Assembly (NCBI GenBank): GCA_913042995.1
Contig: CAJWMA010000004.1
Location: 1 to 35,811 of the forward strand
From: an uncultured bacterium
GTDB lineage: Bacteria; Planctomycetota; UBA8108
Length of the DNA: 35,811 nt
Direction of reading: 5' to 3'
Part shown: piece after piece, positions 18,504 to 28,558 of the stretch
Layout of the letters: every line of letters starts with the position of its first letter
Position numbering within the stretch: position 1 is the stretch's first letter
Notes under the pieces: model-generated
Databases searched by the model: none
Told to the model about the DNA's origin: nothing
Seen by the model: only the letters and a program-made list of their open reading frames with translations
Program-made: the position numbers and the translations under genes

Positions 18504-18519
18504 CTCCCGCGTCCGGGAG
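18504..18519. terminator. Short hairpin between tandem genes
   Basis: CTCCCG-CGTC-CGGGAG, perfect 6-bp stem with a 4-nt loop. Confidence 0.35.
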
Positions 18520-18541
18520 AAACAAGGAAAGACTGAACGCC

Positions 18542-19492
18542 ATGCCGGATCTCCAGCTTCCAGATCTCCTCGGAATCGAAACCGCCAGGAACCGGATCGG
18601 AGCACACGCGCATTGGACACCCCTGCTGAGCAGCCGATCGATCGGCGAGCTCTCAAACGCGGACGTCTGGCTCAAATGCGAAAACCTGCAGAAGGCCGGG
18701 GCTTTCAAGTTCCGCGGCGCCATGAACGCCTGCCTGCGCGCGGTCGAGGAGGAGAGGATGCCCGAAGCGGGAGTCATCACCTTCTCTTCGGGCAACCACG
18801 GTCAGGCGGTCGCCCTCGCCGCGAGGACGCTCGGCATCGATGGAACCATCGTCGTACCCGAGGACATCCCCTCGGTCAAGAAGGCCGCCATCGAGGCCTA
18901 CGGCGCCCGGCTGGAGATCGCCGGGCTCACCTCAACGGACCGGCACCAGCGAGCCCTGGAGCTCTCTGAGGAGAGCGGAGGCCTGATCATCCCGCCCTTC
19001 GACCATCCGGACGTGATTGCCGGGCAGGGAACGACCGGCCTCGAGATCATCGATGAACTGCCCGAGGTCGATGCGATCCTGGTTCCCACCGGCGGCGGAG
19101 GCCTGCTCGCCGGCGTGGCGATCGCGCTCTCCCACAGGAACCCATCGACCCGGGTCATCGCGGTCGAACCCGCCGATGCGAACGCCATGGCGCTGTCGGT
19201 CGAGGCCGGTGAGATCGTCACCCTCGACAGCGTACCGGGGACCATAGCCGACGGCCTGAAACCCATGGCCCCCGGCAAGCTGACCCTCGAGGCGGCGCTC
19301 GAGCACGTCGACCGGATCCTGCTGGTCGATGACGAGTCAATCCTGCGCGCCCAGCGCCTGCTGCTCGAACGCGCCAAGCTCCTGGTGGAACCCTCGGGCG
19401 CCGCGGGCGTCGCCGCGCTGCTGGGCTGCGATGAGCTCGCCGGCCTGCGGGTGGTGACCATCCTCACCGGCGGCAACACCGACCTGCCCTAG
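18542..19492 (+). CDS. PLP-dependent threonine/serine dehydratase family protein
   Basis: LKCENLQKAGAFKFRGA, FSSGNHGQAVALAA, VPTGGGGLLAGVA. Confidence 0.85.
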   Translation: MPDLQLPDLLGIETARNRIGAHAHWTPLLSSRSIGELSNADVWLKCENLQKAGAFKFRGAMNACLRAVEEERMPEAGVITFSSGNHGQAVALAARTLGIDGTIVVPEDIPSVKKAAIEAYGARLEIAGLTSTDRHQRALELSEESGGLIIPPFDHPDVIAGQGTTGLEIIDELPEVDAILVPTGGGGLLAGVAIALSHRNPSTRVIAVEPADANAMALSVEAGEIVTLDSVPGTIADGLKPMAPGKLTLEAALEHVDRILLVDDESILRAQRLLLERAKLLVEPSGAAGVAALLGCDELAGLRVVTILTGGNTDLP

Positions 19493-19606
19493 GTTCGCTT
19501 CGCGCAACACTGCCGCTCCAAAGCCTGGAACAAATCATCAGGCCATCGACCGCTTCCTGGTCATTAGGATTTTTGCCGAAACCCTTGTTTTCAGTAGAAT
19601 AAGAGC

Positions 19607-22600
19607 ATGCCTGGACTAACCGCGCTTACAACTCGATCCGGCACCCGGGGAACAACGGGCCTGCACCTTCTTTTTGCCGCGGCGCTGGCCGCTGTTTTCC
19701 TCCAGACCTGCGATGCCCGCGCCCTGGACGTGGCCGCGGGCATCGAGCTCTTCGAAAAGAAGATTCGGCCGGTGCTCGTCAAGAGCTGCTATAAGTGCCA
19801 CTCCGCGGAGTCGAAGAAGCTCAAGGGCAAGCTGCGGCTCGATAGCCGCGAAGGCTGGCTCAAGGGCGGTGAATCCGGAGCCGCCATCACTCCCGGCAAG
19901 CCCGGGGAGAGCCTGGCACTCTCGGCGCTCAGGTACGACGAGCTCAAGATGCCCCCGGGCGGGAAGCTGCCGGAGACCGTGGCGAAAGACTTTGAGAGCT
20001 GGATCCGGCTGGGCGCCCCGGCCCCGGCCTCCTTCGGAAACCCGACCCCGGCAACCCCCACAGAGAAAGTGATCGACTGGAAGACCGAGGCCGGCTTCTG
20101 GTCCTTCAAGCCGCTGACCGATTACCCGGTAAAAGACCCGGGACTGGAGGCGCCGGTTCGCAACCGGATTGACAACTACGTGTTCAGCAGGCTGACGGAT
20201 CAGAAGATGCGCCCGCCCGGTGAGGCCGATCGCAGGACACTCATTCGCCGACTCACCTACAACCTCATCGGCCTCCCCCCGACTCCCGCGGAAATCAACG
20301 ACTTCGTCAACGACAAGGATCCGCAGGCCTGGGAAAACCTGGTCGACCGGCTGCTTGATTCTCCCCACTACGGGGAGCGCTGGGGACGCCACTGGCTCGA
20401 CGTCGTGCGCTACGCCGACTCTAACGGCGCCGATGAGAACGCGCCCTATCCCCTCGCCTACCACTACCGCAACTATGTCATAGACGCCTTCAACGAGGAC
20501 CGCCCCTTCGACGAGTTCATCCGCGAACAGCTTGCCGGCGACCTCCTGCCGCATCCTTCGGACGCGGCCATCACCAATCGCCGGCTGACTGCGACCACCT
20601 ACCTGGCCATGGGAATCAAGATCGCGGCTGAGAAGGATGGCGCGAAAAAAGAGTCTGATATTATCGATGAACAGATCGACACGATCTCCCGGTCCCTGCT
20701 GGGAGTGACCGTCGCCTGCGCTCGCTGCCACAATCATAAGTTCGACCCGATCCCGACAAGCGATTACTACGCCATGGCCGGAGTTCTTCGCTCTACCAGC
20801 CTCAGCAACCGAAAGCTCGAATCCGGCGAGAAGAAGGCGCTGGGCAGGGAACTCGACGAGCTGAAAAAGGACCGTAACAAGCTCCGCGCGGCAGCCGAGT
20901 CCCGGATCGCCAACGAGGCGAAGAAAAATATCGCCTCCTACCTGGCGCACGCCCCGGGGGTGCTCAGATGGCAGCGGTACGCCATCCCGACCAGCCTCCG
21001 GCTCGCGCTCGCCGAACAGACCGCGCCGCCCTACACGGCCGCGGCCTCGACTGTCCCGCCCTCCCAGCTCAGCCAGCTTCACCTTCTGCGCGAGGCCGAG
21101 ACCCACGACCGGGGCACCGCGCGCGAAGATGACACCTATGGCAAGGGAATCGGCATCATCTCCGACAAGGGCGCGGGGCTGACCTGGGCCGAATACGACA
21201 TCGAGCTGCCGGAGGACGGCACCTACCAGGTGGAGTTCCGCTACGCGGCCCGATCTTCCCGCCCTGGCAAGCTGTCGGTCAACGGCAAGGTCGTCAACGA
21301 AAAGAGCATGGCCGGTGTCACCGGCACCTGGTACCCCGACAGCCAGAGGTGGTTTGTCGAGGGGCGCTACGGATTCAAGGCCGGAAAGAACGTCCTGCGC
21401 TTCGAGGTCGGCTCCGCGATGTCGCACCTCGATAAGATCGCCATCGCCCGGGTAGCTCCTCTCACCTCGCCGGTGGTCGAGGCGGAGAGCTTCCAGAGAG
21501 GCAACGTCAAGCCCTACACCTCCGACAAGGTGGTCTACATCTCCGACCCGGGCAACGCCGAGAACATCCATTTCATGGAATATGACATCGAGACGCCCCT
21601 CGACGGGAGCTATTCGCTCCTGCTGCGCTACGCCGCCCTCGAGTCGCGTCCGATGATCCTCTCTGTCGATGGCAAGGTCGTCTCCGAGAAAGCGATGGCG
21701 AAAACCAGCGGCGGCTGGGATGCCGTTCACCAGGGCTGGCAACGGGAGCTCGACCTGGAACTCACCGCCGGCAGGCACACGCTGCGCCTCGAACGAAAAG
21801 GCGCCGTCTCGCATCTCGACCAGCTGCGCCTGGTCCCGCCGGTCCCCGGCAACCGCGAGCTTCCCTCGCCAGCAGAGCTGGCTGGAAAAAACGGGCTCGA
21901 CCTCGGAGCGCTTCACCAATGGGCACGCTTCATCGACACCCAGGACAAGCCGAACGCCCCCTTCTACCTGTTGAACAACCTCAGCCACGGGGACGAAAAT
22001 TTCGTCGCGGGAAATAAAGAGTCCCTCGCCAGGCGCAAGCCCGGCAATCCCATCTCCAGGAAGCTGCTCACCCCGCCCCCGAAAATTCCCGGTGAGCTCG
22101 CAGCGCGGGCCGGCCTGCTCGTTACCGCGGCCCTGGCTGAAGACCGAGTGCCGATACTCGAACCTCTACACCACGCTCTCACCGGAAAGGATGGCCCCTT
22201 CACCCCCTACCGCCACGCAACCACGCACTATTCCCCGGACGAACAGAAAGCCGTCAACGCCCTCAGCCAGGCCATCGCCGGGCTTGAAGAGCGGCAGAAA
22301 AACATCCCATCGATCACGGTGATGGCGGTCTCTGATGGTTCGGTCACGGACCACCCCATCTACATTCGCGGAAATCACCTTCAGAAAGGCCCGGTCGTCC
22401 CACGGCGCTTCCTGACCATCGTCGAAGGCCACGAGCAGGCGGAATATCCGGAGAACAGCAGCGGGCGGCTGCGGCTGGCCAACTCGATCGCCTCGCCCGC
22501 CAACCCGCTGACCGCGCGCGTGCTGGCCAACCGAATCTGGCGCTGGCATTTCGGCCGGGCGCTGGTGAAGACCACCGAGAACTTCGGTCACTCAGGCGAG

Positions 22601-23329
22601 CAGCCGTCCCATCCGGAGCTCCTCGATCACCTCGCGCTGAAGCTGATCGAGTTCAAATGGTCCATCAAGGAGCTCAACCGGTATATCACCTCCTCCAGCA
22701 CCTACACGATGGACAGCTCCTACGCGCCCCGAAATGCTGAAATCGATCCGGAGAATCGCTGGTACTGGCGCTTCGAACCTCAGCGGCTGGAGGCCGAGGT
22801 CATCCGGGACGCCTTTCTCTTCACCTCGGGGCGTCTCGACCCGGCGCTCGGAGACGGCCCGACCAGCAAGGTGCGATCCCAGGATCCATCGCCTGAAAAC
22901 CTGCGGCAGAACCGGGCCTTCTACGAATCAAGTCGACGACGCTCGGTCTACCTGCCGATCATCCGGACCAACGTCTACAAGCTCTTCACTCTCTTTGATT
23001 TCCCAAACCCCGCGGCTCCCGCCGGCAATCGAACCACCACGACCGTTCCGACCCAGGCGCTGTTTCTGATGAACAACCCCTGGATGAACGGACTCGCGGC
23101 GGAGATCGCCCGCAAAACCGTGGCCGACCACAAGAGCGATGACCGGCGGATCCGCCACCTCTATGAATCTCTTCTCGGCCGCGTCCCGGACCAGGCTGAC
23201 ATCGACTCGGCCGGCAAGCTGCTCGAGGCGGCGCGAGAGCAGGCGGAAGCCGGGCAGCGGGCAGCGGCGGGATGGGAGTCCCTCTGTCATGCTATGCTCA
23301 TGTCCAGCGAGTTCCTCTACGTTCGCTAA
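19607..23329 (+). CDS. PSCyt1-DUF1549-DUF1553 planctomycete cytochrome-like protein with two internal carbohydrate-binding-like modules
   Basis: CYKCH at the N-terminus; NRIDNYVFSRL...RWGRHWLDVVRYADS (DUF1549); CARCHNHKFDPIPTSDYYAM; LANRIWRWHFGRALVKTTENFGHSGEQPSHPELLDHLA and NNPW (DUF1553). Confidence 0.9.
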   Translation: MPGLTALTTRSGTRGTTGLHLLFAAALAAVFLQTCDARALDVAAGIELFEKKIRPVLVKSCYKCHSAESKKLKGKLRLDSREGWLKGGESGAAITPGKPGESLALSALRYDELKMPPGGKLPETVAKDFESWIRLGAPAPASFGNPTPATPTEKVIDWKTEAGFWSFKPLTDYPVKDPGLEAPVRNRIDNYVFSRLTDQKMRPPGEADRRTLIRRLTYNLIGLPPTPAEINDFVNDKDPQAWENLVDRLLDSPHYGERWGRHWLDVVRYADSNGADENAPYPLAYHYRNYVIDAFNEDRPFDEFIREQLAGDLLPHPSDAAITNRRLTATTYLAMGIKIAAEKDGAKKESDIIDEQIDTISRSLLGVTVACARCHNHKFDPIPTSDYYAMAGVLRSTSLSNRKLESGEKKALGRELDELKKDRNKLRAAAESRIANEAKKNIASYLAHAPGVLRWQRYAIPTSLRLALAEQTAPPYTAAASTVPPSQLSQLHLLREAETHDRGTAREDDTYGKGIGIISDKGAGLTWAEYDIELPEDGTYQVEFRYAARSSRPGKLSVNGKVVNEKSMAGVTGTWYPDSQRWFVEGRYGFKAGKNVLRFEVGSAMSHLDKIAIARVAPLTSPVVEAESFQRGNVKPYTSDKVVYISDPGNAENIHFMEYDIETPLDGSYSLLLRYAALESRPMILSVDGKVVSEKAMAKTSGGWDAVHQGWQRELDLELTAGRHTLRLERKGAVSHLDQLRLVPPVPGNRELPSPAELAGKNGLDLGALHQWARFIDTQDKPNAPFYLLNNLSHGDENFVAGNKESLARRKPGNPISRKLLTPPPKIPGELAARAGLLVTAALAEDRVPILEPLHHALTGKDGPFTPYRHATTHYSPDEQKAVNALSQAIAGLEERQKNIPSITVMAVSDGSVTDHPIYIRGNHLQKGPVVPRRFLTIVEGHEQAEYPENSSGRLRLANSIASPANPLTARVLANRIWRWHFGRALVKTTENFGHSGEQPSHPELLDHLALKLIEFKWSIKELNRYITSSSTYTMDSSYAPRNAEIDPENRWYWRFEPQRLEAEVIRDAFLFTSGRLDPALGDGPTSKVRSQDPSPENLRQNRAFYESSRRRSVYLPIIRTNVYKLFTLFDFPNPAAPAGNRTTTTVPTQALFLMNNPWMNGLAAEIARKTVADHKSDDRRIRHLYESLLGRVPDQADIDSAGKLLEAAREQAEAGQRAAAGWESLCHAMLMSSEFLYVR

Positions 23330-23351
23330 CGATACCAGGAAGAAACCTGCG

Positions 23352-24821
23352 ATGACCTTCAACCCCCTGCGGCAAGAACCACATTTCCCCGGTCGACGCG
23401 ACCTGCTCAGGTCCTGGAGTCTCGGCTTCGGAGGACTGGCCCTTGCCGACCTGCTCCACGCCGAGGACAAGGGGGGACGAAAAGAGCCCGCGCATCCCCT
23501 CGCGGCCAGGAAGCCGCATTTCAAGCCGCGCGCCAGGCGAATCATCTTCCTCTTCATGCACGGCGGACCGTCTCACATCGATCTCTTCGATCCGAAACCG
23601 GCGCTGCAGAAAAACGATGGCAAGCCTCCCCCCTTCGAACGGACCCGGGTGAAGTTCGCCGCGCGCGGCAACCTCCTCGCCTCGCCCTGGAAGTTCCGTC
23701 CGACCGGCAAGAGCGGGATCCCGATGAGCGAGCTCTGGCAACACCTGCCGGAGGTCGCCGACGAGCTGTGCATGCTCCACGGCCTCTGCGGCCAGAACGT
23801 AGCGCACGGCGGCGCCTGCATGAAGCTCTTCACAGGCAGCGACTCCCTGCTGCGTCCGAGCATGGGCAGCTGGATGAGCTACGGGCTGGGCACCGAGAAC
23901 CAGAACCTGCCGAGCTTCATCACGATCTGCCCGACAAGCCTCCATGGCGGAGTCGACAACTTCGGCACCGCCTTCCTGCCGTCAATCCACCAGGGCGTTC
24001 CCCTCGGCACACCGGGCTATCCGAACACCCTGATGAAGAACGCGAAGTTTGAGTTCCTCGAAAACTCTTTCAGAACCCCCGGACAGCAGCAGGCCCAGCT
24101 TCGCTACCTCAAACGTCTCAACCAGCGGCACCTCCGGACCACCGGTCCGAACTCAGACCTCGAGGCCAGGATCGCGAGTTTCGAGATGGCCTTCCGGATG
24201 CAGCAGGCCGCGCCCGAGGCGACCGACCTTGCCGGGGAGACGCCTCAAACCCGCAAGCTCTACGGAATCGATGACCCGAAAACGCAGAACTTCGGGACCA
24301 TGTGTCTCATGGCGAGACGCCTCGCCGAGCGCGATGTCCGCTTCATCCAGGTCAGCCATGCCCACAGCCTTCCATTCAACAATGAACAATGGGACCAGCA
24401 CAGCCATATCAAGCAGGGGCATGAGATCAATGTCGGCCAGATCGACAAGCCCATCACCGGCCTGATCAAGGATCTGAAACAGCGCGGACTCCTCGAGGAC
24501 ACCCTCGTGCTCTGGGGCGGTGAGTTCGGCCGCACTCCAACGGCGCAGCAGGGAAAGAAGGCCACGATTGGCCGCGACCACCATCCCGATGGATTCACCA
24601 TGTGGATGGCCGGGGCCGGGGTCAAGGGCGGCTTCCGCTACGGCAGGACCGACGAGTTCGGCTACTACGCCATCGAAGATCGAATGACCATCCACGACCT
24701 CCACGCCACGCTGCTGCACACCATGGGCATCGATCACGAGCGCCTGACCTATCGCTACGCCGGACGGGACTTCCGCCTGACCGACGTACACGGAGAGGTG
24801 GCGGAGAAGATCTTCGCCTGA
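23352..24821 (+). CDS. DUF1501 family protein, Tat-like signal
   Basis: GRRDLLRSWSLGFGGLALADLL; FLFMHGGPSHIDLFDPKPAL; LVLWGGEFGRTPTAQ; track start 23139 over-extended. Confidence 0.9.
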   Translation: MTFNPLRQEPHFPGRRDLLRSWSLGFGGLALADLLHAEDKGGRKEPAHPLAARKPHFKPRARRIIFLFMHGGPSHIDLFDPKPALQKNDGKPPPFERTRVKFAARGNLLASPWKFRPTGKSGIPMSELWQHLPEVADELCMLHGLCGQNVAHGGACMKLFTGSDSLLRPSMGSWMSYGLGTENQNLPSFITICPTSLHGGVDNFGTAFLPSIHQGVPLGTPGYPNTLMKNAKFEFLENSFRTPGQQQAQLRYLKRLNQRHLRTTGPNSDLEARIASFEMAFRMQQAAPEATDLAGETPQTRKLYGIDDPKTQNFGTMCLMARRLAERDVRFIQVSHAHSLPFNNEQWDQHSHIKQGHEINVGQIDKPITGLIKDLKQRGLLEDTLVLWGGEFGRTPTAQQGKKATIGRDHHPDGFTMWMAGAGVKGGFRYGRTDEFGYYAIEDRMTIHDLHATLLHTMGIDHERLTYRYAGRDFRLTDVHGEVAEKIFA

Positions 24822-24845
24822 TAAACACCCGGCTCCGGGCGGCGC

Positions 24846-26438
24846 TCAGAGTCGCTTGCAGCGCTTGACCCTGGTGATCACCTTGCGGCCATCCTTGACC
24901 TTGTATTCACCCTCGAGCTCCACGACCGAGCCGACACAGGCATCGATGCGCAGGTTGTGGACGGTGCCGAAGCCTGTGCGCACCTCGAGGCTCTCGCCGC
25001 TGGATAATTGCACGAGATAGAGGTTCAGGTCATCCGGCTTGACGCTGATCTTCAGCATCCCCTTGACCAGGAGCTTGCCGCCTTCGTCCTGGATAATCTT
25101 CCACGAACCGTCATCGACATATTTCGGAGCGAGGTTGGCCTTCTCGGAGATCCCCGGGAGGATCCCAGTCGAGTTGCCGTATTTTTCTTTTTTCACGCCC
25201 ATCATGTTCATGAGCTTCAGGAGCAGGTTGCCGTTGGGAGTATTAGGATATTTTACGTAACGTCCCGGCAGGATCCGGCCGCCTCCCCCGCCTGAGAGCA
25301 CCAGCGGCAGATCGGTAACCGAGTGGTAGTCGCCGTGCTTGATGCCGGATCCGAAGAGAACGATGGAATTGTCAAAGACCGTGCCCTCGTCGTCATCGAG
25401 GGACTTCAACTTCTCGATAAAATAAGAGAACTGCTGCACATACCAGTGGTTGACCTTGTCATATCCCGAAAGCCCCGAGGAGCGATTGCGCGTGCGAACG
25501 AAGTGGGACAGCATATGAAGCTCATCGTTGATTCCAAGAAAACCGTAGGTCGACCGGGTCTCGGTGTGGGCCATCATCAAGGTGCTCACCCGCGTCATGT
25601 CCGTCCAATAGGCCAGGGCGATCAGATCCAGCATCGCCCTGGTGCGCTGCGCGAGGTCGGCGGCAGCCGGCACCGGATTGATCTGCTTCATCCTCGAATC
25701 GCGAGCAGGATTTCCACGGGTCTTGAACTGGTCGAGCTCCCGCTCCACATCGCGAACCGACTGCAGGTAGTGATCGAGCACCTGCCGGTCACGGTTGCTG
25801 GCCTTGCGAACGACTGACTGATAGCTCTCCTTCACCTCATCGAGAACGCTCGCGGTCCGCTTTCGGAAGCCGCTGTTGTTGAAGCCCTTGAAGAGTCGGT
25901 TGAAAACCACCTCGGGATTGTGCTCAACCGGAAGAGCCCTGCCGTCAGCGCCGAAGGAGAGAAAGTTTTCCGAGGGATCGTTGGCGTCGAGATAGGTGTC
26001 GCTGCGCAACTGCAGAGATTTCACGGGAGTCGCAGCGCCTACATGATCCGCGATGACCTGGTCAAAGGACTGCCGCTGCACGAGACGTGACTTGCGGACA
26101 TTGCCGGTCATGAAGGTCAACGTCACGTTCTCATGCCCACCATTGGCGCGCTGGTCAGCGTCGATGTTGCGCAGGATAACGATGTCTTTCTTGTTCTTTT
26201 CCAGCGGGCTGAGCAACTTCGAAAGCGTGAACTCCGTCTCTGTAGCTCCAGTGATGTCCCACGAATTAGGATTCACTCCAGCGCCCTTAAAGAGGACACA
26301 AAGACGAAGATTCTTCGCCGCCGCGGAGTTACCGTAACCCAGGGCCGGGGACATGATCTCCAGCGAGGGTAGCGCCAGGGCCGCGCCGACTCCCCTGAGA
26401 AACGACCGTCGCGGGATGAGATAGGATTCTCTGCTCAT
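24846..26438 (-). CDS. DUF1552 family protein with C-terminal extension
   Basis: Tat-like IPRRSFLRGVGAALALPSLE; LFKGAGVNPNSWD; FGSGIKHGDYHSVTDLPLVLSGGGGG; ATGA overlap with the upstream gene. Confidence 0.85.
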   Translation of the reverse strand: MSRESYLIPRRSFLRGVGAALALPSLEIMSPALGYGNSAAAKNLRLCVLFKGAGVNPNSWDITGATETEFTLSKLLSPLEKNKKDIVILRNIDADQRANGGHENVTLTFMTGNVRKSRLVQRQSFDQVIADHVGAATPVKSLQLRSDTYLDANDPSENFLSFGADGRALPVEHNPEVVFNRLFKGFNNSGFRKRTASVLDEVKESYQSVVRKASNRDRQVLDHYLQSVRDVERELDQFKTRGNPARDSRMKQINPVPAAADLAQRTRAMLDLIALAYWTDMTRVSTLMMAHTETRSTYGFLGINDELHMLSHFVRTRNRSSGLSGYDKVNHWYVQQFSYFIEKLKSLDDDEGTVFDNSIVLFGSGIKHGDYHSVTDLPLVLSGGGGGRILPGRYVKYPNTPNGNLLLKLMNMMGVKKEKYGNSTGILPGISEKANLAPKYVDDGSWKIIQDEGGKLLVKGMLKISVKPDDLNLYLVQLSSGESLEVRTGFGTVHNLRIDACVGSVVELEGEYKVKDGRKVITRVKRCKRL

Positions 26439-28390
26439 GGCTGGTCCTGTCGACACTGAAACTGCCTACTCCTGATGATGTCGGTAATCAACGTATTGAT
26501 CTTAAAGCCATCCCGCTCGAGGGTATCGCAAATTTTTCTGAGCGCGGGACGGTCATACGGCTCCAGCTTGCGACCCAGAGCGTAGGCGAACATCCGCCCG
26601 GCGATGTTCTTCACGATCGGCTCTCGGTATTCTTCCACCAGGATCTGCTTCATCTGCCGCGGTGTCTTGAAGGTGTCTCCATTGGGAAACACCCCGCTGG
26701 ACCTGACCGGACGCTTGTTCCTGTAGGATGCCCTCCACTTCCCGAAGGGGTCGAAATTCTCGAGACCAAGGCCGAGGGGGTCGATGTGCTTGTGACAGCT
26801 GACGCAGATCGCCTTGCTGGTATGCGCCTTCAGGATGTCGGCAAGGTCTGTCAGCTTCTTTCCATCCACCTTCTCGCTCTTGCTCAGAGCAGGAACATTC
26901 TCCGGCGCGTGCAGCGGACGCCCGATGATTCTGTCCAGCAGCCAGACTCCCCGGCGGATAGGGTTGGTTTTCTCAGGCGCGGAAGTCACCCGCAAGATTC
27001 CAACTGTGGTGATCAGACCGCCACGCTGGTCGCTCTTGATCTTGAGAAGGTACGGAGGCTTGTAGAATTGCTCCTGGATTCCCGGGGGATTGTTGCGGCG
27101 CGACGCGAAGATGTCCCCATGCTTCGCGTCGAAGGTGTGCCTCTTGCCTGAGGCGCGGACACCGGTGTAGTCGCTCTGGTAGATCCAGTCGGAGTCGACA
27201 ATCTCCAGGATACTCCGATCCGATTTGACCAGCTCATCGAAGAAGAACAGCACCTCATCGTAGATCCCGCGACTCCATCTTTCGTTCCGGTAGAAGATCT
27301 TGTTGGTCCACAGCTCTCTGAATCCCAGCCATTGCCCGGCGAAGTCTTCCGAGAGCGAGATGCGCCGAGGTGACTTGAGCATACGGTCAACCTGTCCGGC
27401 AAGGACCGTCCCATCGAGCAGCCGGCCGTCAGCCGCCAGGGCGAACAGCTCATCGTCGGGCATGGAGGCCCACAAAAAATACGAGAGACGGCTTGCAAGC
27501 TCATAGGCGCCGACCCTGTAAGGCAGCGTCTTGTTCCTGGCTGTCTCGATTCGATAGACAAAGGGCGGCGAGAGAAGGCCTATTTTCATCGCATGCAGAA
27601 GTGAAGAAACCGGCTCCTCCTTTTTACGGCGGACGCGATAGGCGCTCAGCACCACCTCCTCACTCTCCGCGTTCTTATAGCCGCGCCAGGCCCGGGCCAG
27701 GAAACGGCGGAGAATCTCTTCGGCCTGCTCCTCGGTCAGTTCGGGCGAGACTCCCTTGAACCCGAAAACTTTTTCGCGAGCCGCGGGGGCTTGCTCAAAA
27801 ATCCTCAGGGCATAGTCGAAAGCCTCGCTGTATTTCAAGACCGGCGGCCTGGACCCGGCCAGCTGAGCCGCGTCATTGTAGAAGCCGGATTCACCCTGAG
27901 CATCAGACGGCAGGATTGTCTCCAGCGTGGAGGGCAGGAAGGCGGGAAATTCCGGGCTGTAGACATAGGGTTGCTTCAGCGAGACCCGCAACAGTTCCTC
28001 GAGCGTATTGATCAACTCATAGCGGCTGAGCCTCCGCAGCCTCGACTCGCCGATGTGTTCCTTGCCGTCCTTCAGGACATAGGTCTCCTCGAACCAGCCG
28101 GCGATCTGCTCCTTCTGCGCGGTGGTCAGGGGCTTCTTCTGCTTTGGCGGCATCTCGCCTTCGCCAACGGCCTTGTCGACCTTCTCCCACAAAGCCACAA
28201 TCTTCTCATCGAGTGGATCCGGGGCGGAGAGAAGCTGCTCGAGATCGACCCCTCCCTTGCGCGTATCCGCGTCATGACAGCTGAGACAGCGAGATTCAAG
28301 AACCTCCAGAACCGGGGACTGCTCAGCGGCGCCCAGGCCCGGCCCCAAACCGGGCAACAACAGCAGGATCATGCAGGCGATTGATTTCAT
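26435..28390 (-). CDS. DUF1587/DUF1595/DUF1592/DUF1588/DUF1585 planctomycete cytochrome-like protein
   Basis: CLSCHDADTRKGG; RRLSRYELINTLEELL; ELASRLSYFLWASMPDDELFALA; TNPIRRGVWLLDRIIG; CVSCHKHIDPLGLGLENFDPFGKWR. Confidence 0.9.
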   Translation of the reverse strand: MKSIACMILLLLPGLGPGLGAAEQSPVLEVLESRCLSCHDADTRKGGVDLEQLLSAPDPLDEKIVALWEKVDKAVGEGEMPPKQKKPLTTAQKEQIAGWFEETYVLKDGKEHIGESRLRRLSRYELINTLEELLRVSLKQPYVYSPEFPAFLPSTLETILPSDAQGESGFYNDAAQLAGSRPPVLKYSEAFDYALRIFEQAPAAREKVFGFKGVSPELTEEQAEEILRRFLARAWRGYKNAESEEVVLSAYRVRRKKEEPVSSLLHAMKIGLLSPPFVYRIETARNKTLPYRVGAYELASRLSYFLWASMPDDELFALAADGRLLDGTVLAGQVDRMLKSPRRISLSEDFAGQWLGFRELWTNKIFYRNERWSRGIYDEVLFFFDELVKSDRSILEIVDSDWIYQSDYTGVRASGKRHTFDAKHGDIFASRRNNPPGIQEQFYKPPYLLKIKSDQRGGLITTVGILRVTSAPEKTNPIRRGVWLLDRIIGRPLHAPENVPALSKSEKVDGKKLTDLADILKAHTSKAICVSCHKHIDPLGLGLENFDPFGKWRASYRNKRPVRSSGVFPNGDTFKTPRQMKQILVEEYREPIVKNIAGRMFAYALGRKLEPYDRPALRKICDTLERDGFKINTLITDIIRSRQFQCRQDQP

Positions 28391-28558
28391 GGATGGCCTT
28401 GACGCTTCGGGAGAGACCGCGCGAATCAGTATTAGATAATCCGGAAAGCTCAAATACATCGAAGTGGTTCGCCCTCCCCGCTGAAACTTCTTTTAGATCA
28501 TTTTATTTTCCAGCCGGAAGATCCGCAATCCACTTGTGACCTCCAGGCGCCGCTTCTC

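Noticed and set aside
19616-21988. 790-aa minus-strand ORF
   Set aside because: Fully antisense to the well-supported DUF1549/DUF1553 gene; no recognisable motifs; typical high-GC shadow ORF.
24828-24839. CCCGGCTCCGGG palindrome in the 24-bp convergent gap
   Set aside because: Stem is only 4 bp with a usable loop and has no U-tract; too weak to call a terminator.
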